Assembly: GCF_030035675.1 (NCBI RefSeq)
Contig: NC_084489.1
Span: 14,025,001 to 14,089,000 of the forward strand
DNA length: 64,000 nucleotides
Direction of reading: 5' to 3'
Source of the DNA: Rhineura floridana
Taxonomy: Eukaryota; Chordata; Lepidosauria; Squamata; Rhineuridae
Part shown: one piece after another, positions 1-10,050 of the stretch
How positions within the stretch are numbered: the stretch's first letter is position 1
Layout: every line of letters begins with the position of its first letter
The notes under the pieces: model-generated
The model's database searches: none
Seen by the model: the letters and a program-made list of their open reading frames with translations, nothing else
What the model was told of the DNA's origin: nothing
Position numbers and translations under genes: made by a program

Positions 1-197
1 CATCGAGATCCTCATCTTGTTCTTGATCCTTCTTCAGTTTAGGAGCTGTTTTTAATTTTTCTTGTACAGGCCAACTAATGAGGTGTGCTGGCACTGCATG
101 TTTTGGTATTCTCCAAATCACCTGCTGACCAGTCTGCCTGGAAAGGCCACTTTTGGTAGGGGTTAAGGGTTTTTTTGAACTTTCTTGATTCAAGTAT

Positions 198-229
<32 letters not shown>

Positions 230-3200
230 CAGTTCCTTCACCCAGTATTCTTCGGAATCATCTGGTTCTGACAGAGACAAACTCTTCGTAGCTTTTTTCT
301 TCAGAGAGTAGAGCTGCTTTCTGCTGGAAGACCTAGGGAGAATGCCCAGCTTGCTGCTTTGACTGGAAATCTCTTTAATCTTGACCCTTGAGCAGCCTTT
401 AAAGTTCTGGCTGTGGCTAATATTGGCCTGTTCAATCCCCCCCACTTCCTCATCTTCATTGAGGGAACCTCCACTTTTTATTTTCTCCCTCTCCAAACCT
501 TCTGTGTGTTTCTTGAAGGTACACATATTCTGAAGCATGTAGTCGGGGGCAAAATAAGATACTGGTACATTGTCAGTCGATGAGCCTTCATCCACAGAAG
601 ACATCTCGTCAGAGGTTAGACTGAGTACACTTGGACGCTTCCTTTGGGACAGATACATATTGTAATTGTAGTTAGCATCCATGTTATCCAAACATGCCAA
701 CCAACTCTCAGAAGGAATGTATTTCTGTGACTCATCACACCACAAGCTTGTTTCTAAGCCTGGCAGATGTCCATCAGTTGCATTATTGTTTTCATTCAAC
801 TTCTGAGGGAAATACGAATCATTCCTTATCTCCATGCCAGATGGAAACAATTCCCTTTGACGAACAAGGTTGGACACATCTTGAGGAGCTTTTGAACCAT
901 TGGACCTCTTCAAGCCAGAAGATCTTTTGGGCATCAGAACATCTTGCCTTGCTCCTAACAGGTCAGGTCTGGTGGGTTCAGCCAGCTGCACTGCTCTGGC
1001 CTCGTCTAGAGGAGACTTTGCTCTATGGCTAGTAACTCCTTGTTTTTCCAGTTCCAGCTTTGCTTTATATTGAAGCTCTTTCTCCTGCACATCTTCAACA
1101 GTCTTTTGCTCCTCTGAATAAGAAATACTTGGCACCAACTCAGCCTGCTCATGAGGCCCATATACAACTCCTTCACAAGAGCTCAGAGCAAACATATCTC
1201 TTTGCATTACATTTTCTGCCACTGGTTTCTTTGCCACATCATAAAGAGGGATTGTTTCTTTGAAGGACTTCCATAGCTGAATGGCAGGGGCACCACCATT
1301 CCCATACTCTATTCTTACTTCCTCTTTCTCAAAAGCATAGCCTGGTGGGGGAAGGCTTCGGAATTGTACAGAACCTGAAGAGCTCTTGGCAAAGTCTCTG
1401 TCTGATACAGGAGATACAGAGCTCTCTGGCTTTTCCAATGAGATTTCAGTACCTTTACAAACACCAGATGAGACACAGGCTATGTTTCCAGTATCACAGC
1501 CTTTCGTTTCTATACTATGATCCTGATATTTCTTTGGTTTACTTTCAGGCTGTTTAGGATCAGTCTGAGTTTCTTTGGTCTCTGTTCGTTTCCCAGGGTT
1601 ATAATGCCTGAAGCGTGTGGCTTGATAAAACATGGGTGATGAGGGTGGAGGACCGTTAAAATAAGGTCTTCTGTTAACTCTCATCTGCATGGGATGTTGT
1701 GGAACAAGATATCCAGGGTACTCTTGGATAGGAACAGAATAAAACGGGAAATATGGATTCCCACTTCTTAAGCCTAAGAAGAGAAACATATTTTCCAACA
1801 TAATTTTTCCCCAAACTAAAATCCTAAGTCATTAGTTCATAGACAAAAAGACCCATAGTTCATCAAATCTTTAACAAAACCCAATATGCCATCCACGTTT
1901 GATCAGCAAAGGATTTAAACCACTCCATAATGTCCAAGGATGAAAAAAGTTCAAATTTCAGAGGTTTACAACCTCTTCAGGTTGCTTTCCTTCCTCCTCA
2001 GCATCATGTACAGAACCATTGCATTGGGGTTTCATCTCCAACATTGAGAACACACCATTGGGGAAACCAAGGACAGCACAGTCCTGCCACCCCAACATGC
2101 AGGGATAAGACCTGTGTTTGAAACCATCAGGGGTGAATTGTTTGTTCTGCTCAGCCCCACTTCCCACCTGGGATCTTGCAAAAGTCTACCACCAAAGAGG
2201 TGAAGGCCAGAGGGGCAGTACTCAAAGCCTGGAAAATGTTCAGCCGTGAGAGTTAATTGGGACCAGACAACAGACTAGCATGACCCTGAAGGGAGCCCTT
2301 CCCTATGAAGACATTTACACAATGTCATCTGAACCGCAGCCATCCTGGGATGGTCAGGGCTATTTGGGGGCCACTGGCATCTCCGGTGGATTCCTCTGGG
2401 TCACTCGTTTGCTGGTACAAACTGCAGGGTCACATCCTTTTTGGCCTAGCGTTTTGAGGGACTGGACTTGTCTAAGAAGTGTAGGGCAAGATGCTGGATT
2501 CTCTCCATTGTTGCAACTATTAATATTGGACATGCTTCCAATTTAAAGACCGTGTCTGTAGTTATTTACACAAATTTGTCACTTACCCTGAGTAGTTCGA
2601 AGAATGAGGAGATGGCGAGCGCGCCAGTTCATTTCTCTAGTCTACTTGGAGTAAGCTTCTTGTTATCTGTTCGAGTTTCTAGCTCAGCCTTTCCCAACCA
2701 GTGTGCCTCCTGATGTTGTTGGACCACAACTCCCATCAGCCTCAGCCAGCATTGCCAATGGTCAGGAAAGATGGGAATTGTGGTCCAAGAACATCTGGAG
2801 GCACACTGGTTGGGAAAGGCTGTTCTAGCTCTTAAGCTTCCCCTTTAACTTGGGGAAGCTCTCTTATTCTTGTCCCACTATGATGGTGGGGGCCAAACGT
2901 TTGGGATCAAAGGCCTCATTCCCTTGGGTCAAAGTGGTCAGGGCCTCACACTGGTGGCAGGTAGAACCAAAGTGGCAGCCAAAACTGGGACAAACTTTAT
3001 TGAAAAAAGGCAAAGGGGTATCCTTGAGTAATGGCTGTTATGAAGTGATAATTTGCTTCAGAGTTTTTTGCCCTGATAGCATAGCATGCAGAAGTTCAGT
3101 AGGTGAAGCATTTCCTATCACTATCTCCATGCTACTGAAGGCTTTACCCATTGAAATTCTATTGGTGTACAGCTGTTAGCCAAGAGGATCTCTGCCAGGA

Positions 3201-3661
3201 AAGGCACCTCTAACCTAGCAATGCACAGAGCAAGTGCTACAGTTACAAGGTCCTCAGTATACTATTCTATTAGAGTACAGATAGCCAGTTAGAAAATAAT
3301 GTAGGGCAATCTTTACCAACCTAATGCCCTCCAGACGTTTTGGACTACAATTCCCATCAAGCACAGCCAGCACAGCCCAGGTTGGTGAAGGCTAAACTAG
3401 GGAATTACCAACATTAAGTTCCAACCTGAATAGGAACAGCAAGACCAAATGCTACATAACAGATCCATTTCTTATTTCATCAGTGGCTCAGCCCATACCT
3501 CTTCTTCAGCTGGTTGCCTTACCTGCTGTAGGCATGCCATATGGGTTGTACATTGGGCCAAGAAACCATGGATTTGGGAATGGTTGTTGTGCTGTCGGTT
3601 GTGCATAAAAAAACGGTCTTTGGTTTGTGGAATAGGGTCCGCTTTCTGAGGAAGTTTTCAT
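1..3661 (-). CDS. BUC: Bucky ball / Velo1-like germ-plasm organiser, N-terminal part (coding exons 3523-3661 and 1-1773, continues off left edge)
   Basis: Two coding exons are joined by a GT-AG intron (donor 3522-3521, acceptor 1775-1774). The start ATG is at 3661, just after a candidate acceptor. About 637 residues are visible with no stop. The first exon reads MKTSSESGPYSTNQRPFFYA, then a Pro/Tyr/Gln-rich stretch. Across the junction come NPYFPFYSVPIQEYPGYLVP, QHPMQMRVNRR, FYQATRFRHY and ETKETQTDP. From memory this matches the Bucky ball-Velo (BUVE) region of zebrafish Buc (RPFFYVQPP, QYPGYVVPHAPMQ, EVQTDP). The BUVE region drives prion-like self-assembly of the Balbiani body and germ plasm in oocytes. 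The remainder is low-complexity and acidic, with a run of Glu near 193-240 and a conserved-looking QQVIWRIPKHAVPAHLISWP near the edge. The frame is open over 1.9 kb, so the gene looks functional. The family call rests on remembered motifs, not a search. Confidence 0.88.
2685..2822. mobile_element. 138-bp palindromic hAT-type MITE with 8-bp target duplication
   Basis: The element starts CAGCCTTTCCCAACC and ends with its inverse GGTTGGGAAAGGCTG. It folds into one near-complete hairpin. It is flanked by the direct repeat TTCTAGCT (2677-2684 and 2823-2830). An 8-bp duplication and CAG termini are typical of the hAT superfamily. A copy of identical length lies at 39598-39735. Confidence 0.88.
3307..3391. 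repeat. Degenerate relative of the hairpin MITE family
   Basis: It contains the family core (tggactacaattcccatca) between partial arms reading taccaaccta and aggttggtga. It is clearly older than the 2685 copy and no duplication is visible. Confidence 0.6.
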
Positions 3662-5690
3662 TTTCTAGGCTAGAAACAGATAAGCATCAGATATCAAGCA
3701 CTACTTTTTTTAAAAAAAAGATGCACACCTTTGTCAAACTAGTGGACAGCCTGGGTCTTGCAAGGATGACACAGGCCCAGCGCTGCCCACAGACAGGGGT
3801 TCCATTAAGTATTTAAAGAACTCAGGGCACAGGCATAGGACACATATTTGTGCATGCTAATTTATATATTATCTGGGCAAGTAAAGGTGGTGGGTAGCTG
3901 GGCTCTTACCAGCGCCAGGCTTTGCAGCACACCCAGCTACCCTGTCAGCAAAGTAAAAATAAAACAAGTTTTTAAAGAAAGGGGAGGGACAGGACATCCG
4001 GGAGAAGCTCTGGGCTATTCCCCAGCACCATGCCTTCACATGGAGGAACAGATTCATCTAGATATCTTTCCCCTGACATTTCTTCATGTCTTCATTTGGA
4101 CAGTTGAGAGCCTTCAGAGGAGTTTTTGAGGAGGGGGTGGGCCTTCCTTGTGACCTTTTGTCCATCTCTGCATTTGGAACAATATGTTCAGCCCAATCAA
4201 GTATTGCAATTTGTTCAGAGAAGACCAGATTATATGTTATTGAAAACGTCCCCCAAACAAAGAACAGATTTTTGTGGGACCATGTTCCAATCTAAGGCCT
4301 CACTGCTCTCTGTTGATCTTGAATCATAAGCTCTCTGTTCTGTCATATGGACTCAGAAGTGAATACTTGTCCCCTGTCTCTCTCATCATCTACCTTAGTC
4401 AAGCCCAACTACTCCGTGCAAACTGTGGTAGGGAAACCTTAAGTATTAGCAGACACCATGACTGCTTCTTCAATAGAACACAGAAGAAGGAACAGACATA
4501 TATTCCATAGCCTTCTAAAAAGGAGCCATCCTAACCCAATCCTGTGCAAGTTCGCTCAAATTAAGTCCCACTGATTTCAGTAAGGCTAATTCCCAAGTAA
4601 GCATACAGAGTATGTTGCAGACCCAGCTTGCTTAATGGCTAATCAATACACCTCATGTTAAAATAACAGAAGACTGTTACAGTGAACACACCATTCCCAA
4701 GTCATTGCAGAGGTTCTCTTCACTCCTCCTAGCCGAAAACAAGAGGAAGTTCTGCTACTGACTCCTATTTTTCCACTAGTATAATTGTTGCTATTGTTAG
4801 TTTCATTATTAAGATTTAAGGCACACACAGAACTCCAACATTAGCTACCCATAGAACAACTTATTCAGAATATATCACTAGATCTACAGTTTACTAACCC
4901 TTATAAAGGATTGCAAATTTATACAACCATAAAAAATTAGGACCAAAAAAAGAGAAAGATATGTTAAAAGTGAACAAAAACTTACACACCTCTTCAGGAT
5001 CCAAGAGACCACCAAAACAACCTACAGAAAGCCCTTCTAACAACAGACCAACCTCAACCAAGAATCCACTATCTTAAGATCTCACCATCTTTCTACACTC
5101 TTTTATAAACCAGGAATCCCCATTGACAAATAGCTTTTTAATCCTTAACCACAAACCCTACAAAGCTAAATCATTTCTCCCCTTGCTGTATTTGGCCCCA
5201 AACCAAAGATCCATGCTGCTGCTGCATCTGAAAAACAGCCCAGCAAAGAACTAATTGCTAATGCCTCTCATCTTTCTTAAGAAGTACGATCCCTACCTCA
5301 GCACACCTGTAGCTAATTCAGTCCTTTTCTGTAAAACAACAGGAGACTTACAGCTAACAGACTGGTTCTGGGCAAAGTTGAGTACACCTAAGCTGATTGA
5401 TTTCAGTGGTCTTGTGTGCACTTTACATAAGATAAAGCTGCATGCAGTCACTCTCCTTCCACTTTTAAAATTCAGACTTATTACAATAGTAGGGAGACAG
5501 TAAGACCAGTGCTCATTCCACTTCAATTAGCACTTTGATCCTACAAATACTTAGTGCCATCCTGCATTCACTGACCTCACTTTCCAGCCTCCGTGTGTAG
5601 GGTCAGGCTGATAAAACCAGTTGTAAACCCTTAATATGTTACAGGTCCTTCTGGTTCCAGTTGCAAGTAAATAAGAAATAATACTCCTGG
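3662..5690. other. Intergenic / BUC 5' flank with no recognisable gene
   Basis: AT-rich unique-looking sequence. An upstream non-coding exon of BUC may lie here or nearer the CpG island. No oocyte promoter element could be recognised. The short open frames are scattered on both strands and have no family resemblance. Confidence 0.55.
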
Positions 5691-5699
5691 GAGTTACTT

Positions 5700-6850
5700 G
5701 CCACCTTTTCCAGGGCAATTAAAGCAATTTTCCAAAAGAACCTCTGGCCCCATTAACCATCTCCTGTCCAAAGCCCCAATCTTCCAATAATTATAAAGCC
5801 ACAAGCATAGCCAGCGTGGATTTTTCACATTCCGCAATGTTACATTGAAAATACCCCCATGCCATCCTGATGCTTCCCATAAGATCATTTCAAAACAAAA
5901 CCTTACAAAACTTATAGTCCTGAACTCAGAAACGCTTGCTTAACAACCCTCTCAATTTTCATGATGATAAACAAAAGTCAGAGAGAATTGAGAGTTCAAA
6001 GTGTAAAAAGAAGAAAGAGGGGAAAAACAGACCCCTTTTGGACTTTTTTCTGTCAGTTCTCATAATTTGTTGAAATTAATTAAAAATCAGCCATGTTCAC
6101 AGAGTACCTGTAATCCTATTACTGACCTTGCCTCATACTCTGGCCTTCATCTTCTGCAGTTTAAAAGTAAAAAAAAAAAAGCCTGGCTGATTTTTAATTA
6201 ATTTAAGAAATTTAGCATTGAACTGAATGAATAAGAACCAACTGTTAGTGTTCTAAAAGCCAGATTCACAGCTGCTGGGCTTGGCTAGTCAGGGGGCCAC
6301 ACCCACACCAGACTTTGATTTCACTTTACAGTCATGGCTTCTCCTAAAGAATCCTGGGAAGTGTAGTTTGTGAAGGGTGCTGAGAGGAGACTCCTATTCC
6401 CCTGAGAGAGCTCGAGTGGCCAGAGTGGTTTAACAGTCAGCCACTCTGGTTGAAGGTCTGTAAGGGGAACAGGGCAACTCCTAGCAACTGTCAGCACCCT
6501 TCATTGACTACACTTCCCAGGATTTTCTGGGAGAAGCCATGACTGTCTAAAGTGAAATAAAGGTCTGGTGTGGATGTGGCCAGTGACAGCTTTAGTTTAA
6601 ATTTGGGTTAAACCCATGTGCCTGCTGTAGAATAAAAAATTGGGGGAAACCCTGAAAAACAATGATACCCTTCACACTGTTTTCCTTTTGGAAAGGAAAG
6701 GGGCTTCCCCTCTGCCCACTCGCCCACCCACCCAATCTCCTCCCCTCCCCCATGTGCTCAGAAGCATGTTACCAAATTCTTCCAAGCTACACAGGAAGTG
6801 GAATGGACTGTGAAAGACCAACCCAAACTGTGTTTGCATTTTGACAAATG
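5700..6850. mobile_element. Long-TIR non-autonomous DNA element, copy A
   Basis: The outer segment at 5805-6055 is about 90 percent identical by eye to the reverse complement of 56730-56985. It includes shared blocks tagtcctgaactcagaaac and aaaacaaaaccttacaaaac. The inner segment at 6245-6700 is a same-strand copy of 55690-56160 and is itself an inverted pair: aatcctgggaagtgtagttt near 6350 and its inverse near 6510. The two copies are therefore members of one family with long terminal inverted repeats. Copy A keeps the left end and copy B the right end. Boundaries are approximate and the superfamily is not resolved. Confidence 0.6.
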
Positions 6851-8370
6851 TGTAGGGCAGTACAATATCTCAGAGAGGAGGTCAGGTCTCCTGCTCCCCT
6901 GGTGTATTCACTATAGCTGCCCAATTTCCTTACTTTTTAAAGTTTGATAGAAATATCTGTTGGCTGTAGGTACGTTCTTAAACCGCAAGGGTTTTTTGGC
7001 CTGTTAATGAATATAATAATAAAATATAAAGTTCTTAGCATTTATATATTATTCAGAGTGTTCAAGGTGCTTCACGTATATTATCTCAGCACTCCTAACA
7101 GCCAGTAAGGTAAGTCTATTATTATTCCCATAGTACAAATGGGAACCCAATAGCAAATCACTTTCTTAGGGAGCTTGCAAAAAGCACAAACGAATTCCAC
7201 TGAGTTCAGTGAAACTTATTCATAATTAAGTGTTCATCAGACTGCAGATTTGGTAATCAGAATTGCCCACATTGTGTGGGGTGGCATTCAGAGGGGTACA
7301 CCCCAGCAGGGGGCCTACAGTGAGCCCTCTTGCCCTGTTTCTCTTCATCCTGGCTGTCTCTTGCCTGTTGGCCTGCCTGGGTATGTGAGCAGTGCAAGGT
7401 GAACTCCCATTCACTTTCCCCAATTCCTGCAAACAATGCTGCAGATTAGCCAGAGGAAGAGGGCAGGCAACTGGGAAGTGGCAAAGGTCGCAAGAAGAAG
7501 AGCATCTGATTACAGGATCTTGCCCTGGTAAACTAGGAAGCTGGTGCTACACATTGTGTGCAGGGCTAGCCCAAAACATTTTGCTGTGTGAGGCTAAGGC
7601 CAAGATGGTTCCTTACCCATTCCATGTACAAGTAGACAAACTGTTGACTCTTACTTCTGTACTGGCAATGGGACAGCATCTCCACTGCACCTGAGGACAG
7701 CAGACTAGCTTAGGGAGTACAGGGCAGCTCATGTGGCACAGTCTACTCCCTGCCCCTCTGAATCTGCCACTTGATGCAGTTGTCTCATTCTGCCTAATGG
7801 TAGGGCCATTCCTGATTATGTGAAGCCCCACACTAAAATGTCCAGTTGTTCACCTGCAAAACTTTTAATTCTCAAGAAATCATGATGCTTGGCTGAGTTT
7901 TCTGAGATGGCTCTTGGCTGGGGATAGCACCTGGATACATAAGCTGTGAGAAGAGACTGTTTTAATGGAAATCACATTGCTTGTGACTGAGAGATTTTAA
8001 CATGCCTGCTTCCTCTTGTCCATCTGGGATTGGAGTCATCTAAATGAAGGTAAAAAGTTTTAGATTCCTTGGAATGTGCCTTACTTTTTTTACAAATATA
8101 TTCACCCATATTTTATGGACAAGAGTTAAGGCTGCAAACTTTGGCTTTCAAAAATTCTAGCACTTCGAGCTGAGTGTCTCTGGGCAAAGTCCTCTGGGGA
8201 GAAAATGTATTTTAAATCACCTACTGTTTTCTGGAGCATGATCCTCCAGTATGTGCAATCAGCTAAGAAGATAAAATAACTAGCTGGGGCTGTAATCCCA
8301 TAGCTACTTACCTGAGAGGAAGCCTTATTGAATTAATGGTTTTGCCTCTGAGTAGAAATGTTTAGGATTA
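6851..8370. other. Intergenic sequence with a weak SINE fragment
   Basis: About 7005-7150 resembles the 3' half of a MIR/CORE-like SINE (ttcaaggtgcttcacgtat, then a Leu-type poly-pattern of cattattattccca). Nothing else is recognised in this stretch. Confidence 0.4.
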
Positions 8371-8372
8371 CA

Positions 8373-8590
8373 CTGTGTGGTGTAGTGGTTAGAGTGTTGG
8401 ACTACAACCTGGGAGACCAGGGTTCGAATCCCCACACAGCCATGAAGCTCACTGGGTGACCTTGGGCCAGTCACTGCCTCTCAGCCTCAGAGGAAGGGAA
8501 TGGTAAACCCCTTCTGAATACCACTTACCATAAAAACCGTATTCATAGGGTTGCCATAAATCAGAATCAACTTGAAGGCAGTCCATTTTT
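8373..8590 (+). mobile_element. tRNA-derived SINE with BovB-type tail (Sauria-like)
   Basis: An A-box-like gtggtgtagtggttagagtg is followed by a B box ggttcgaatcc (8421-8431). A central SINE domain and the tail ggttgccataaatcagaatc-aacttgaaggca come next. The same tail ends the BovB LINE at about 40350-40395, as expected for a SINE mobilised by BovB. It is not a functional tRNA gene because no acceptor-stem pairing or CCA-end context is present. Confidence 0.8.
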
Positions 8591-8694
8591 CCATGGGCCT
8601 GTAAAAAATATCTGCCACTCCTGACAAGGGAGATTATTATATTAAGTGGTGTAGAAAAAAGGACTTCCCTGAGTTATCCTCTATCCTTGTTTTT

Positions 8695-8830
8695 ATACAG
8701 CAAGGCTGGGGAACCTACAGTCACCCTGATGTTGTTCAACTCCCATCAAAGTCCAGCCAGCATAGTCAATTGTCAGGAATGATGGGAGTTGTAGTTCAAC
8801 ATTTGGCTTCAGGTTCCCCATCCCTGCTTT
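8695..8830. repeat. Old copy of the hairpin MITE family
   Basis: It begins caaggctggggaacctacag and ends with an inverted partner ggttccccatccctgct. The central gatgggagttgtagttcaac is shared with other copies. Arms are diverged and no duplication is clear. Confidence 0.6.
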
Positions 8831-9186
8831 ATAGGAAGTAGGGGAGAAAGAAAAGAAAATGCCATCGTTCTGTCATACCAGCATTTCCAGTACTGACTTT
8901 TTGCCCCTCTAATTGCTGTTGCAGAGTATATATAGATTGGGGGCATTCATCATAACTATACCAGGAACGGAACTAACTCTGCTCTACTTCCAGAGGGGAA
9001 AACAGACAATGGATATTTTCAATTTAAAAGAGAAGTTTTGGTTGTGTGACTCTAATCTTTTATTATGCCTGACCAGAGAGGAGCAATTTGGAATAAGACT
9101 GTTGTAGTTACAATAGCTGGCCGCAGAAGGCAGAGCGAGGAATAGGGGTTTTTTTTAAGAAAAAATAGTCTGCAGCCTTTTTTCTG

Positions 9187-10050
9187 TCAGGCGCCCGAAA
9201 GAACACTCGCTCCGCCATATTCCATTGATGGGAAGGAGTCGCTTTTCTTGAGAAGGGAGAGACACACATGCGCACAAAGGAGAAGGGCTGGTCGGGCGGA
9301 GGTGGTTCTACCTCTGCAGAAAAATATTTCTTCTCCCGCCCACGTCCGATTCCTTCGCTCGGAGCCTGCGCAGGGTGGAACTGAATGCTGTAAGGATGCG
9401 CTCGCGCGCTTTGTGGTTCTCAACGGACGTCGGGGTGGGCGGAAAGCGAGGTGAGAGCGCGCGCAGTCGCCGTCTGTTCCTCCGTCCGGGGCCTTCCCTC
9501 CTCCCTTTCGCTTTACCCGGGAGTATATTGAGGGGCTGAAGCAGCAGCAGCGCAGGCCGGAGGTTTGTGAGGGGAGGGGGGGAGAGTGGTTAGCCGCCTT
9601 TCTTCGTCCCTCCTTACCCTAACCCTTTCTATTATCTAGGGTAGGCCTTTGCCTGGAGGGGCTGCCGGTTGTTCTGTGGAAGGAAACGCCCCACCCCCGA
9701 AAGGAGAGGTTTCATCCCCCCTCTTTTTCTTTGGAGCCAGGCTGTGGCCTAGAAACAGCCTCTGGGGAGGTGGAGGGAAGCGGCCTGGGTTTCTGACTGG
9801 ACGAGGGTGGGGGAGCGAGGATGTTCGGCACCGGCTTCTACACAGTGTTAACGGGAGAGGGAGAGGAGGAAGGCGCATCCGCCGCCGTTTTTATTCTGCG
9901 CCGTGAGCTCGGCAGCTACCGGGTGGCGGGGGGGGGGACGGGAGTGTTTCAGGGAGGGCCGTTGGGGGCCCAGATCACCGTACATACCCCCCGCTTCTCC
10001 CTACCAGCCGCCAAGAGGCGAGCGACACAGGTTGAGTGTTAATGTTAGGG
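9187..10050 (+). promoter_or_regulatory. CpG island, probable KBTBD2 promoter and first non-coding exon
   Basis: This is the only long GC-rich, CpG-dense stretch in the window outside the DIRS element. Visible sites are CCGCCATATT at 9212-9221 (YY1-type, inverse of AATATGGCGG), ATGCGCA at 9268-9274 and CCTGCGCAGG at 9365-9374 (NRF1-like). A gaggtgagag at about 9448-9457 is a possible splice donor for a 5' UTR exon. It lies 7.3 kb upstream of the KBTBD2 start codon and 5.5 kb upstream of the BUC start codon in the opposite direction. It could therefore serve both, although a broadly expressed gene such as KBTBD2 is the likelier owner. The transcription start is inferred. Confidence 0.7.

Larger units (their letters stand above)
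1774..3522 (-). other. Intron 1 of the BUC gene
   Basis: The intron splits a Gly codon (G|GC). It holds one intact hairpin MITE at 2685-2822 and an older relative at 3307-3391. The remaining 1.5 kb shows no recognisable exon. Short open frames here are not preserved family sequence. Confidence 0.8.

Noticed and set aside
1930-2640. Open frames of 63-88 codons between the BUC exons
   Set aside because: Intronic; they are on both strands, have no family resemblance, and the BUC junction is continuous without them.
8373-8460. Functional tRNA gene suggested by A and B boxes
   Set aside because: The boxes belong to a SINE head followed by SINE body and BovB tail; the same applies to 13385, 48585, 51945 and 59640.
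3662-9186. FKBP9, expected beside KBTBD2 from human gene order
   Set aside because: No FKBP or EF-hand coding sequence was found on either strand; it would lie beyond BUC if synteny holds.
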